DNA of 64,000 nt from Mangrovivirga cuniculi (GTDB lineage: Bacteria; Bacteroidota; Bacteroidia; Cytophagales; Cyclobacteriaceae), in the NCBI RefSeq assembly GCF_005166025.1, contig NZ_CP028923.1:3908001-3972000 (forward strand), read 5' to 3'. The number at the start of each line of letters is the position of its first letter. The first letter of the stretch is position 1. The notes under the pieces are model-generated. The model saw only the letters and a list, made by a program, of their open reading frames with translations, had not been told where the DNA came from and ran no database searches. Made by a program: the position numbers and the translations under genes. This document shows, piece after piece, positions 46,167-55,474 of the stretch.

Positions 46167-46174
46167 TAAATTTG
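46167..46174 (+). promoter_or_regulatory. Possible -7 box of thiL
   Basis: TAAATTTG matches the Bacteroidota -7 consensus TAnnTTTG exactly. It lies directly before the ATG at 46179, which would give a nearly leaderless transcript. No TTTG -33 box is found at the right distance (TTTA at 46143-46146), so this is tentative. Confidence 0.35.
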
Positions 46175-47233
46175 TCGCATGAAAAAGAAAGCAATCAACA
46201 GGAAAATAATACATCAAGGACAGAACTTGGGAAATTAGGTGAGTTTGGGCTCATTAAGGAAATGACCAAAAACATCAAAATTCAGCACGAGGAGTCTATT
46301 CTCGGTGTGGGTGATGATGCTGCGATAGTTAAAAATGATGATCAGACACTGATTACAACGGATATGCTCCTGGAGGGCATCCACTTTGACCTGAGTTATA
46401 CTCCATTGACACATTTGGGATATAAGGCAGTAGCTGTAAATGTTTCAGATATAGCTGCCATGAATGGAATTCCTAAACAAATTACAGTCAATTTAGGACT
46501 TAGTAACCGGTTTTCGCTGGAAGCAGTTGAAGCTTTATACAAAGGGATTTATGCAGCTTGTGATGATTATAAAGTAGATTTAATCGGTGGAGACACGACA
46601 TCCTCAGGATCAGGGCTGGTTATTTCCGTTACTGCGATTGGCCATCAGGCTCAGGACAAGATAGTCAGAAGAAATTCAGCTAAAGATAAAGACATTATCT
46701 GTGTTTCCGGTGATCTTGGTGGAGCTTTCATGGGACTCAATGTTCTTGAAAGAGAAAAACAAGCTTATAAAAGCAATCCGGACATTCAACCTGACCTGAC
46801 GAAATACTCTTATGTAGTTGAAAGGCAATTAAAACCAAAAGCTCGTATGGATGTAGTGTATGAGCTGAAGGAATTAGGTATTCTTCCTACTGCGATGATC
46901 GATATTAGCGATGGACTTGCAAGTGAATTATTTCATATTGCCTCGCAGTCAGAATTAGGTGTTCAGATCTACGAAGACAAAGTTCCGATAGCAACTAAAA
47001 CATATGAAACAGCTGTAGAATTTAATATTGATCCGAATACAGCTGCTTTAAATGGTGGTGAAGATTATGAATTGCTATTCACAATCTCACAAGAAGATTA
47101 TGAAAAAATTAAAAATCATATGGAGCTAACCACTATCGGATATATGCATGCAAAAAGTAAAGGCATGAATTTTGTTACAAAGAACAACCAGGTAGTGGAA
47201 CTCAAAGCACAGGGATGGCAACATCTTAAATAA
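46172..47233 (+). CDS. thiL: Thiamine-monophosphate kinase
   Basis: It phosphorylates thiamine monophosphate to the active diphosphate. Of the family marks, GVGDDAAIV, TTDMLLEGIHFD, NVSDIAAMNG, LIGGDTTSSG and GGEDYELLFTI are present, in the usual order. In frame, the only upstream start is TTG at 46172. An ATG at 46179 would give MKKESNQQENN if one A were added in the run at 46181-46185, a repair like those elsewhere in this window. No thiamine riboswitch is seen upstream. Confidence 0.92.
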   Translation: MSHEKESNQQENNTSRTELGKLGEFGLIKEMTKNIKIQHEESILGVGDDAAIVKNDDQTLITTDMLLEGIHFDLSYTPLTHLGYKAVAVNVSDIAAMNGIPKQITVNLGLSNRFSLEAVEALYKGIYAACDDYKVDLIGGDTTSSGSGLVISVTAIGHQAQDKIVRRNSAKDKDIICVSGDLGGAFMGLNVLEREKQAYKSNPDIQPDLTKYSYVVERQLKPKARMDVVYELKELGILPTAMIDISDGLASELFHIASQSELGVQIYEDKVPIATKTYETAVEFNIDPNTAALNGGEDYELLFTISQEDYEKIKNHMELTTIGYMHAKSKGMNFVTKNNQVVELKAQGWQHLK

Positions 47234-47240
47234 TTAAAAA

Positions 47241-47261
47241 AGCCCCGAAATCGGGGCTTTT
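47241..47261. terminator. Bidirectional terminator between thiL and the 124-residue gene
   Basis: AGCCCCGA and TCGGGGCT form a perfect 8-bp stem with a 2-nt loop, with an A run before and a T run after, serving both convergent genes. Confidence 0.85.
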
Positions 47262-47263
47262 AT

Positions 47264-47638
47264 TTAATCTTCCGGATAAGGAATGTAAATGAAATTTGTA
47301 AAATCCTGATCGACTACAAACAGGCAACAAAATTCATCGGGATCCTTATACGATTGTTTAAATTCTTCTACTTTATCTTCTTCGATAAGTTTACGCTGAA
47401 CAAATTCATCTAAATAAGTGGCATAAACATTCCAATCGATAGCCATTTCTTCCTTAGCAATCAGCATTTGTCCTATTGGCTGATCAACTTTTGAAACAGG
47501 AAAAATCGGATGTTCACTAAATTTTCTTGACCTTATCTGGTAACTGGCTTCTTTTAAAGTATCAGCAATTACAGCAAAATCTTTAGTAATTGTCCCGAGG
47601 TATTTCCCTTTTAAATTTAATTCCGGATCGTTCTGCAT
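47264..47638 (-). CDS. Conserved-looking hypothetical protein
   Basis: A cytoplasmic protein of 124 residues with no signal or membrane segment. I recognise no family. It is acidic in the second half and ends IYIPYPED. The first half has a short strand-helix pattern (KGKYLGTITKDFAVIADTLKEAS in part: TITKDFAVIADTLKEA). It lies immediately after rlmD's neighbour position: rlmD starts its own stop 1 nt away, so this gene is upstream of rlmD in the same operon. Function unknown. Confidence 0.75.
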   Translation of the reverse strand: MQNDPELNLKGKYLGTITKDFAVIADTLKEASYQIRSRKFSEHPIFPVSKVDQPIGQMLIAKEEMAIDWNVYATYLDEFVQRKLIEEDKVEEFKQSYKDPDEFCCLFVVDQDFTNFIYIPYPED

Positions 47639-47639
47639 T

Positions 47640-49058
47640 TTATTTAAGATCTAAAAGTGCAACATTTTCAATGTGGTGAGTATGCGGAAACATATCCACC
47701 GGTTTAATTCTTTTTACTTCGTATTTATCTGCTAATAAGGCTATATCACGTGCCTGGGTAGCAGGATTACAACTAACGTATACGATTCTCTTAGGTTGTG
47801 CCTCTAATAAAGCACTTACAACATCCTTGTGCATTCCTGCGCGTGGTGGATCAGTAATTACTGTATCGGGATAACCTTCTTTCTCAAACATGTCCTTATT
47901 CAGGAGATCTTTCATGTCTCCGGCATAAAAAACTGTGTTATCAACATCGTTATTAGAAGAATTCACCCTTGCATCTTCCACTGCTGCCTCCACATATTCT
48001 ATTCCTACAACCTTTTTGGCAGAAGAAGCGACAAAATTAGCTATTGTTCCCGTTCCGGTATATAAATCATAAACAACTTCATCTCCATTAAGGTCAGCAA
48101 ATTCTCTGGCCAGATTATATAATTCAAAAGCCTGGTCGCTATTTGTCTGGTAAAATGATTTAGGGCTGATCATAAAAGAAAGATACTCATCACTTCCTTT
48201 CCCGAGAGGCATTCTTTCTTCAATATCAGGCTTACCGTGATAAACAATTACTTCCTGATCAAAAAATGTTTCGTTTTTCTTTAAATTCACGATATACTGG
48301 AGACTGGTTATTTCAGAGAATTCATTCTTCAGAAATTCCATTACCAACTTAATTTTTTCAGGTTGATCCTCACCAAATTGAACGATCACCATTAGCTCTC
48401 CTATTGAAGAAGTTCGGATAATAAGATTTCTCAATAACCCTGTATGAGATTTAAAATCGTAATAAGAAAGATCATTTTCAATAGAAAAATCCCTCAAAGC
48501 ATTTCTTATCTCATTACTTGATTCAGTTTGAAGCCAGCATTTTTTCACATCCACCACTCTGTCGTGACGTCCCGGAATATGAAAACCTACACCGTTTCGG
48601 TCCAGATCTTCTTCTGAGGCAATTTCATCCTCTTCAAGCCATCGTTGGTTACTAAAAGTGTATTCAAGCTTATTTCTATAAAAAGTCGTTTTGGCAGAAC
48701 CTAAAGGGCTTTCGATCTCAACATCCTGAACCCCTCCAATCCGTTTAAAAGATTCTACTACTTGAACATGCTTAAATTCAAGTTGCTTTTCATAGGCAAG
48801 ATCCTGCCATTTACACCCGCCACATAATCTGAAATGCTCGCAAAAAGCTTCCTCCCTGAATGGCGATGGAGATAAATTAGCTAACACCTTACCCTCGGCA
48901 TATGAAGGTTTATTTTTATTAACCTTTACTTTTACTATATCACCGGGTACCGCACCGTCAACAAAAACGACTTTATTGGCTGTTCTACCCACTCCACGGC
49001 CTTTATCAGCAATTCCGGTAATCTCTAAAGAGTCTATTATTCTACTTTTTCTTCCCAT
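47640..49058 (-). CDS. rlmD: 23S rRNA (uracil-5-)-methyltransferase RlmD
   Basis: A RumA-type enzyme of 472 residues that methylates a uracil of 23S rRNA. A TRAM domain comes first (VDGAVPGDIVKVKVNKNKPS in part: GAVPGDIVKVKV), then the [4Fe-4S] Cys set (CEHFRLCGGCKWQ and a later Cys), then the SAM domain with YDLYTGTGTIANF, DPPRAGMH and the nucleophile loop YVSCNPATQARD. It is read after the 124-residue gene in the same direction, with a 1-nt gap. Confidence 0.93.
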   Translation of the reverse strand: MGRKSRIIDSLEITGIADKGRGVGRTANKVVFVDGAVPGDIVKVKVNKNKPSYAEGKVLANLSPSPFREEAFCEHFRLCGGCKWQDLAYEKQLEFKHVQVVESFKRIGGVQDVEIESPLGSAKTTFYRNKLEYTFSNQRWLEEDEIASEEDLDRNGVGFHIPGRHDRVVDVKKCWLQTESSNEIRNALRDFSIENDLSYYDFKSHTGLLRNLIIRTSSIGELMVIVQFGEDQPEKIKLVMEFLKNEFSEITSLQYIVNLKKNETFFDQEVIVYHGKPDIEERMPLGKGSDEYLSFMISPKSFYQTNSDQAFELYNLAREFADLNGDEVVYDLYTGTGTIANFVASSAKKVVGIEYVEAAVEDARVNSSNNDVDNTVFYAGDMKDLLNKDMFEKEGYPDTVITDPPRAGMHKDVVSALLEAQPKRIVYVSCNPATQARDIALLADKYEVKRIKPVDMFPHTHHIENVALLDLK

Positions 49059-49133
49059 CAGATTGCAAAACTATAAAAAAGTAAAATGGTCAACACTATA
49101 ATAATCAAGTATATATGTTATATTTATATAGTT

Positions 49134-51044
49134 ATGAAAAATATTTTTATTGTTATAATTATTTTTATAACCTCAACCTGTCAAATCAAAGCATCTCATA
49201 TAGTTGGTGGAGAAATAACACTACAGCACCAAAACGGCTTTAATTATAAAGTAATAATGACTTTATATTTTGATCAGGTAAACGGCTTACCAGGTGCCGA
49301 AGATCAGGAGGTTACACTTTATCTATGGGAAAAAAGAACCGGTGCTATGCGAACAAGCATAACCATGCCTCAATTCTCGAATAATCTTGTAGAATATTCC
49401 CAGCCAGAATGTGTGGATGCCAGGCTTCTCACAAAAAAAATTGTTTATGAAGCGACAATTTATCTCGACCCGGAACGATATAATGATCAGGAAGGGTATT
49501 ATATAACCTGGGCAAGATGCTGCAGAAATTATGTGATTGATAATATTTTCAGTTCTGATCCTGAAACCGGGGGCATAGGTGCCGGTCAAACTTTTTATAC
49601 CGAATTCCCGGCAGTAGTAGATGAAAATGGAATTCCAACCAATAATTCAACACCGATCAATTTCGAACCATTAAGAGATTATGCATGTGTGAATAGATAT
49701 TTTGAAGCTGATTTTTCCGGAATAGATACTGATGGTGACAGCCTTGCATATTCCCTGGTACATCCATTGAGTGTAGTAGAAGCTGTTCCACTTCCCCCAG
49801 CTACACCGGCACCTTATCCTGAAGTTGTTTTCCAGCCCGGTTATTCACTTGAAAATATGATTCCGGGCAATCCCGAAATATCGATATCAAATGAAGGCCT
49901 TTTATTCTTAAATCCTTCTCTTACAGGACTATTTGTATTTGCTGTTAAGGTAGAAGAATTTAGAAATGGTAAAAAAATAGGTGAAGTAAGGCGTGATTTT
50001 CAAATGCTCATTATTGACTGCCCTACTGAAGGTAACAAACCAAAGCTTACCGTTAATGAACCAGAAACAAATGAAATAACAGATAATGATATTGAAGTTG
50101 TTTTCAGTGGTGAAGATCAGACATGCCTCGAATTCTTTATACAGGATGAAGACGGAGGCGAGAATGTTGAAATTAAGGCGATACCTGTAAACTTTAGTGC
50201 ATCAGATATTGATGGCTTATTTAGTATTAAAAGTGGATTTCTAAACGGAAGTGAAGACACCTTAAAAACAAGTATTTGTATACCGGATTGCCCTTATATC
50301 ATCAACGAGCCAATGATAATTGATTTCGTGGCTATAGATGACAACTGCCCTCAGCCACTTTCAGATACATTGAGAATATCATTAACGATTATTAGACAGG
50401 ATAATGTCGCACCCGAATTAAATTTAGATCGAACTGAAGTAACGATTGCCCCTGGAGATAATTTTGTCTTGCCATTTGATGCATACGACTTTGATTCGGA
50501 TTCGATATTCGCACAGTTATTTGGATTAAACACCAGAGATCTACCTGATAGTTTGAAATTTGAATATCTCTCACGATTTGATGAATTAAATGGCGTTTTA
50601 AGCTGGAGTCCCGAATGTTCTGACCTGAATCCGGGCCTGAGTCCGGTTTCATTCGACATGCAAATACTTGTAAAAGATGTTGATAAATGTAATCCTAAGT
50701 TTGATACTGCTACCGTTTCCATAACCTTAGCTGATGATGAATCAAATTTTGATGGTTATGAGCCCGCTAACGTAATTACTGCCAACGGCGATGGTATAAA
50801 TGATGCCTTTGTTAGTTGTGAATTTGGAGATTGCGATAATTCATTCATCCTTCCACCGGATAATTGTTCTAATCAGTACGAAGGTATAACTATCGTAAAC
50901 CGATGGGGACAGGAAGTTTACCATACTAAGGAAAGAGATTTCTACTGGGATGGAAATGACAATTCTGCCGGTATTTATTTTTACGAGATTAAATATAGTA
51001 ACCGAAGTTATAAAGGGCACATATCTTTATTGAGAGGTAATTGA
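49134..51044 (+). CDS. Secreted protein with type B T9SS (gliding-motility) C-terminal domain
   Basis: A protein of 636 residues. The start at 49134 (MKNIFIVIIIFITSTCQIKA) gives a proper signal peptide and is preferred to the upstream Met at 49086. The body is made of Ig- or cadherin-like beta modules with repeated DxDGD-type turns (IDTDGDSLAYSLVHP, YDFDSDSIFAQLFG). The C-terminus is the type B sorting domain: NVITANGDGINDAF, ITIVNRWGQEVYH, WDGNDNSAGIYFYEI. It is probably a cell-surface adhesin exported by the T9SS. Confidence 0.85.
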   Translation: MKNIFIVIIIFITSTCQIKASHIVGGEITLQHQNGFNYKVIMTLYFDQVNGLPGAEDQEVTLYLWEKRTGAMRTSITMPQFSNNLVEYSQPECVDARLLTKKIVYEATIYLDPERYNDQEGYYITWARCCRNYVIDNIFSSDPETGGIGAGQTFYTEFPAVVDENGIPTNNSTPINFEPLRDYACVNRYFEADFSGIDTDGDSLAYSLVHPLSVVEAVPLPPATPAPYPEVVFQPGYSLENMIPGNPEISISNEGLLFLNPSLTGLFVFAVKVEEFRNGKKIGEVRRDFQMLIIDCPTEGNKPKLTVNEPETNEITDNDIEVVFSGEDQTCLEFFIQDEDGGENVEIKAIPVNFSASDIDGLFSIKSGFLNGSEDTLKTSICIPDCPYIINEPMIIDFVAIDDNCPQPLSDTLRISLTIIRQDNVAPELNLDRTEVTIAPGDNFVLPFDAYDFDSDSIFAQLFGLNTRDLPDSLKFEYLSRFDELNGVLSWSPECSDLNPGLSPVSFDMQILVKDVDKCNPKFDTATVSITLADDESNFDGYEPANVITANGDGINDAFVSCEFGDCDNSFILPPDNCSNQYEGITIVNRWGQEVYHTKERDFYWDGNDNSAGIYFYEIKYSNRSYKGHISLLRGN

Positions 51045-51106
51045 TTTATTAACCGATTAACCTTTATCCATATTTGTTGTAGTTTTGCAGATAAATTAAA
51101 TGAAGG

Positions 51107-51913
51107 ATGAAGGATAAGATCGTTTTAATTACAGGAGGAAGTTCAGGAATTGGCAAAGCCCTTTCAGAAGTATTTGGTAAAGAAGGAGCCCGAATTGCTA
51201 TTACCGGAAGAAATAAAGAAAAACTGGAAGAGCAAAAAAACAAACTACATTCTGAAGGAATTGAATGCCTGGCAATTCAGGCTGACTCTTCATCTGAAGA
51301 CGATAATTACCGAACAGTAAGTGAAACGATCAACACCTATGGAGGCATTGATATCCTTATTGCTAATGCCGGAATCAGCATGCGGGCAATGTTTGAAGAC
51401 CTGGATATGAAGGTTTTTGAAAAGGTCATGAATGTTAATCTATACGGACCTGTTTTTCTGATCAAGGCTGCACTTCCCTATTTAAAAAAATCGAAAGGAA
51501 GTATTATTGGCGTTTCTTCATTTAATGGTTTTAAAGGAACCCCCGCGAGGACAGCCTATACAGCGTCAAAATTTGCATTAGGAGGTTTTCTTGAAGCACT
51601 TAGACTGGAACTTATACCAAAAAATATTCATGTAATGACCGTTTACCCGGGCTATACAGAATCAAACATCAGAAATACCGCTTTGACTGCCAAGGGAGAG
51701 GCACAAGGTAAATCACCTTATGAAGAGGGGAAAATGATGTCCTCAGAAGAAGTTGCTTTAAGAATATTCAAGGCTACAAAAAAGAAAAAGAGAGAATTGT
51801 ATATGGGCTTTGAAACGAAGATGGGACGATTACTCAATAAGTTCTTTCCTAAGCTTACTGACAAGATGGTTTATAACCACATGAAAAAAGAAGAGGGCTC
51901 TCCGGTTAAGTAA
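51107..51913 (+). CDS. Short-chain dehydrogenase/reductase
   Basis: A classical SDR of 268 residues. The NAD(P) site is TGGSSGIGKA near residue 10, the structural NAG is in ANAGISMR, and the catalytic pair is YTASK near residue 152. The C-terminal basic segment (ATKKKKRELYMGFETKMGR) recalls SDR enzymes that act on lipids at the membrane, but the substrate is unknown. A TAGTTTTG box (51080-51087) lies 20 nt upstream. Confidence 0.9.
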   Translation: MKDKIVLITGGSSGIGKALSEVFGKEGARIAITGRNKEKLEEQKNKLHSEGIECLAIQADSSSEDDNYRTVSETINTYGGIDILIANAGISMRAMFEDLDMKVFEKVMNVNLYGPVFLIKAALPYLKKSKGSIIGVSSFNGFKGTPARTAYTASKFALGGFLEALRLELIPKNIHVMTVYPGYTESNIRNTALTAKGEAQGKSPYEEGKMMSSEEVALRIFKATKKKKRELYMGFETKMGRLLNKFFPKLTDKMVYNHMKKEEGSPVK

Positions 51914-51940
51914 GGTGTTTTTTGATATAATAAATTGAAA

Positions 51941-51968
51941 AAATCAGTCTTGAGAGGCTGATTTTTTT
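51941..51968 (+). terminator. Terminator after the SDR gene
   Basis: AAATCAG (51941-51947) pairs with CTGATTT (51958-51964), followed by T. The rest of the 328-nt gap up to 52242 is AT-rich, and I see no gene or clear promoter in it. Confidence 0.65.
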
Positions 51969-52241
51969 GTAGCACTTAACCTGAAAATCTAACCGGACAA
52001 TAATTATCATTGATCGAAAACTGGCATTAAACATAAAATGACATTTTGTTTTTGAGAGATAAAAATTTATTTTCGCATCGAGTAATTTATTAACTATTGA
52101 ATTTCATATCACGATAAATAAGAGTTTACAATTCAGATAATTCAACCATTTTTCCTGAGGATAAGTATTTTTTTATCCAGACATAACTATCTCAATTAAG
52201 GTCTCCTTTTATCGTCATGCTATTTTTAAAACATATAAAAA

Positions 52242-53231
52242 ATGAACAAGTACTACATTTTTTTAGCTTTCCTTTTATTGGGATTATCAAGCTGTGAAAA
52301 AGAAGAAGTAATTCCCACAAATACATTAACTACTCAAGTTGATGGATCTGGCTCAATAAATCAATCGGATGAAGACCCAATGCCAGGGGACACTGTTTTA
52401 TTAACCGCGATTGCGGATGAAGGATACATATTCGATGGCTGGACAGGTGATATTACTTCGGATGAAAACCCATTAGAAGTGATATTGAAAGAAAACCTTA
52501 ATATCACTGCAAATTTCAGAGAGATCACTGATGCAGACATGATTCAGTTAGCTGATAATGGTGTCACCTTATATTGCCTGCCTCAGGCAGAAATCGGAAA
52601 GAAATATCCTTATAATGGTGAAATGTATGAAATTGTTGATAGTGCCAGGCTTTATACTATGGCAGCATATAATGAGGATGTAACTCACGTAATTACAACA
52701 TTCATCACTGATATGAATTCTTTGTTTGATACTAAGTTCATTAATCAGGATATTTCAACCTGGGATGTAAGCAATGTTGTTGACATGCAACATATGTTCT
52801 TTTATGCAGAGTTTTTTAATTCGGACATATCAAATTGGGATGTGAGCAACGTGACTAATATGGAATCTATGTTTCACCATGCCGAAAGTTTCAACCAGGA
52901 TATATCTAAATGGGATGTGAGTAAAGTAACTAATATGCAAACAATGTTTGGTCGAGCCTGGAGTTTCAATCAGGATATATCGGAATGGGATGTTAGTAAT
53001 GTAACCGATATGTCTTTTATGTTTGGTAATGCACAAAAATTCAACCAGGACATTTCCGGATGGGATGTAAGTAATGTGACTGACATGAGTTTTATGTTTT
53101 CTTCTGCAATAACATTCAACCAAAACCTTTCTTCGTGGAATGTATCAAATGTAATTTGGTGCCTGGCATTTGCAAATGGAGCCTATAGTTGGAGCAAACC
53201 AAAACCTTATCTTAGATGTGCACAGCAGTAA
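52242..53231 (+). CDS. BspA-like repeat lipoprotein (short copy)
   Basis: A surface lipoprotein of 329 residues (lipobox LGLSSC). Residues about 30-90 resemble an InlB-type B repeat (LLTAIADEGYIFDGWTGDI). A variable region is followed by six 25-residue BspA/DUF285 repeats (FNQDISKWDVSKVTNMQTMF), five full and one end unit, closing with a short Cys-ending tail. Such repeats form solenoid surfaces used in adhesion. A longer paralogue with 10 repeats follows 29 nt later, so the pair arose by duplication. Confidence 0.87.
   Translation: MNKYYIFLAFLLLGLSSCEKEEVIPTNTLTTQVDGSGSINQSDEDPMPGDTVLLTAIADEGYIFDGWTGDITSDENPLEVILKENLNITANFREITDADMIQLADNGVTLYCLPQAEIGKKYPYNGEMYEIVDSARLYTMAAYNEDVTHVITTFITDMNSLFDTKFINQDISTWDVSNVVDMQHMFFYAEFFNSDISNWDVSNVTNMESMFHHAESFNQDISKWDVSKVTNMQTMFGRAWSFNQDISEWDVSNVTDMSFMFGNAQKFNQDISGWDVSNVTDMSFMFSSAITFNQNLSSWNVSNVIWCLAFANGAYSWSKPKPYLRCAQQ
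52740..53189 (+). repeat. Six 75-bp tandem repeats in the short BspA-like gene
   Basis: The units are exactly 75 bp (for example starts at 52890 and 52965), in frame, each coding a 25-residue FNQDIS..W.VSNVT.M..MF unit. The last unit diverges after VSNV. Confidence 0.85.
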
Positions 53232-53260
53232 TTTTTTAATTTTCATTTATAAATGACCAA

Positions 53261-54649
53261 ATGACCAGATATTATATTTTATTAGCCTTCCTTTTATTTG
53301 GATTATCAAGCTGTGAAAAGGAAATAATAGAAGAAAAAGAAGAAATCATCATCTATAAACTAACAACTCAAGTTGAAGGGAAAGGAACAGCATCTCCCCT
53401 ATATGATGAGTATTTGTTAAATGATTCGGCAATTGTAACTGCCACACCAGATCCAGGGAATGTTTTCACAGGTTGGACGGGAGATATTACAACAACTACA
53501 AACCCGCTAATCATGAGAATGTATAAGGATATTAACCTGACTGCTAACTTCTTAGACATTTCATCCGATTCAGATAAAGATGGTGTTGAAGATTATATCG
53601 ACCAATGCCCTGAAACACCATCAAAATACATTGTTGATGAAAACGGATGCCCAAAAATGATCCAGTTAGCTGAAAACGGAATTACTTTATATTGTTTACA
53701 GGAAGCAGAGATTGGTCAGGAATATGAGTATAATGGTGAAATGTATAAAATTGTTAATAATAGCATCCTTCGCTCGATGGATGTATATAATGATGATTTA
53801 ACCCACATAATAACAACATTTGTAACTGATATGAAATCATTATTTAGTTCAAGATATAATTTTAATCAGAATATTTCCAGGTGGGATGTTAGCAATGTAA
53901 CCAATATGCAAGCAACATTCGTTGCAGCAAAATCATTTAATCAGGATATATCTTCATGGAATGTCAGTAATGTTACTAATATGGCAGGAATGTTTTCCGA
54001 AGCCAGTGCTTTTAATCAAGACCTCTCAACATGGGATGTGAGTAATGTCACGAATATGAGTACCATGTTCTATAGCACAGAATTCTTTGATCAGGATCTT
54101 TCTAATTGGAATGTAAGCAACGTAATTTATATGCAAAACATGTTTAGGAAAACAAAATCCTTTAATCAAGACCTCTCAGCATGGGATGTAAGTAAGGTTC
54201 AAAATATGGAATATATGTTTAGTGAATCGCAGGTTTTCAATAATGACATTTCAACTTGGGATGTAAGTAGTGTAACTAATATGGAAAGCATGTTTTCTCA
54301 TACAATCAGTTTTAATCAAGACATATCTAATTGGAATGTTAGCAATGTTACAAGAATGGTTTCAATGTTTGAACGAAGCAAAGCATTCAATCAGAATATT
54401 TCTAACTGGGATGTTAAAAATGTGATAAGAATGAATAGTATGTTTAGAAGGGCAGAAGCATTTGATCAGGATATTTCTGATTGGAATGTTAGTAATGTCT
54501 ATAATATGGAATTCATGTTTGCTTATGCGGATAAATTCAATCAAGATCTATCCTCCTGGGATGTTGGTAAAGTAGAATATTGCAGTTTTTTTGCATTTGC
54601 AGCATTTAATTGGTCCCTACCTAAACCCGATTTAACTTGTACACAATAA
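53261..54649 (+). CDS. BspA-like repeat lipoprotein (long copy)
   Basis: A lipoprotein of 462 residues (lipobox FGLSSC). It has the same plan as the gene at 52242: an InlB-type domain (VTATPDPGNVFTGWTGDI), plus an inserted calcium-binding thrombospondin type 3-like stretch (DSDKDGVEDYIDQCPE), then ten 25-residue BspA/DUF285 repeats and a Cys-containing tail. It differs from its neighbour mainly by four more repeats and the calcium module. Likely a surface adhesin; the ligand is unknown. Confidence 0.87.
   Translation: MTRYYILLAFLLFGLSSCEKEIIEEKEEIIIYKLTTQVEGKGTASPLYDEYLLNDSAIVTATPDPGNVFTGWTGDITTTTNPLIMRMYKDINLTANFLDISSDSDKDGVEDYIDQCPETPSKYIVDENGCPKMIQLAENGITLYCLQEAEIGQEYEYNGEMYKIVNNSILRSMDVYNDDLTHIITTFVTDMKSLFSSRYNFNQNISRWDVSNVTNMQATFVAAKSFNQDISSWNVSNVTNMAGMFSEASAFNQDLSTWDVSNVTNMSTMFYSTEFFDQDLSNWNVSNVIYMQNMFRKTKSFNQDLSAWDVSKVQNMEYMFSESQVFNNDISTWDVSSVTNMESMFSHTISFNQDISNWNVSNVTRMVSMFERSKAFNQNISNWDVKNVIRMNSMFRRAEAFDQDISDWNVSNVYNMEFMFAYADKFNQDLSSWDVGKVEYCSFFAFAAFNWSLPKPDLTCTQ
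53861..54610 (+). repeat. Ten 75-bp tandem repeats in the long BspA-like gene
   Basis: The period is 75 bp: unit 1 begins at 53861 and unit 10 at 54536. Repeat number differs from the neighbour gene (six), which suggests gain or loss by recombination. Confidence 0.85.
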
Positions 54650-54774
54650 CTAAAACAATCTTTTAAATAGCAGGATGCTAAATTAACCCTCTAGTTACGA
54701 GGTCAATGGAATTAAATATATAGAAAGATAAAAATGAAGAGAGTTAAATAACCCTGCATTTCCCCAAAAACAAC

Positions 54775-54813
54775 AGCTTAAAGTATAAAAATTCACTCTT
54801 ATACTTTTAAGCT
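54775..54813 (+). terminator. Hairpin after the long BspA-like gene
   Basis: AGCTTAAAGTATAA (54775-54788) and TTATACTTTTAAGCT (54799-54813) pair along 14 bp with one bulged base. A T run follows some way downstream (54825-54832). It is 125 nt after the stop. Confidence 0.55.
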
Positions 54814-54909
54814 ATTTCTCAGCATTTTTTTTTAGAATGACAGCTTTTAAATTTGATCATATGGTTAAATAGAAATCAGTTACTGAAGCATACTTCTATA
54901 AATGAAAAA

Positions 54910-55371
54910 TCAAATCATATACCGCAAAAACTTCTTCTTGACATAAGCCTCTGTGCCTTCCCATTTGATCCTTGCCCAGACATCCTGCTCATCGATAATT
55001 TCGACCTGGGGACCGGGTGAAACTGTTTTAATTAGGTCAGCGACAGACGATGGACCATCCGTTGTTAAAGTTTTCTTTTCAAAGATTATCCCTTTTTTAT
55101 TTGGGGTAAGAAAGTTTACCTGGAGAACGAGGAATGCTAAAAACACAAAGAAAAATATCGACGAGGCGATTGGGAATGATTTGTTTTTCTTTCTTTCAAC
55201 CCTTTCTAATACAGTTAACAGGAAAACAATCGCCAGATTTACAATTAATTTATAATTCTTATATCGCTGATAAAGTGAGGCCGGAGCAAAGTCAGAATAG
55301 AATGTACATTATACCCTTTAGATTTAATCTCATTAGCTAATTTAATTAAATATACCCTTAGGATATTATTT
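54910..55371 (-). pseudogene. Decayed 3' copy of the TPR/SH3 gene
   Basis: This stretch is a second copy of the C-terminal half of the gene at 56283-57020: it has NFLTPNKKGIIFEKKT and VEIIDEQDVWARIKW where the intact gene has NFLTPNKKGIIFEEKT and VEIIDEQDVWAKIKW. It lacks the signal peptide and most of the TPR part. A tandem duplication of 5 bp (AGAAT at 55294-55298 and 55299-55303) breaks the frame, and a stop occurs further upstream, so it is a remnant. Homology can be followed to about 55371. An open stretch of 78 codons (54910-55146) remains. Confidence 0.8.
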
Positions 55372-55474
55372 CAAACTACTAAACTAATAAGCCTCATTGA
55401 AAATCAGCCTTTTGGAGGTATAAAGGATATGTAGTATTTTTCAGAAAGCACTTAAAAACAAAAAGTAATCCTCG

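Noticed and set aside
52740-54610. Regular 75-bp repeats that might suggest a CRISPR array
   Set aside because: The repeats are contiguous, in frame and coding, with no unique spacers; they are protein repeats. No cas genes are seen.
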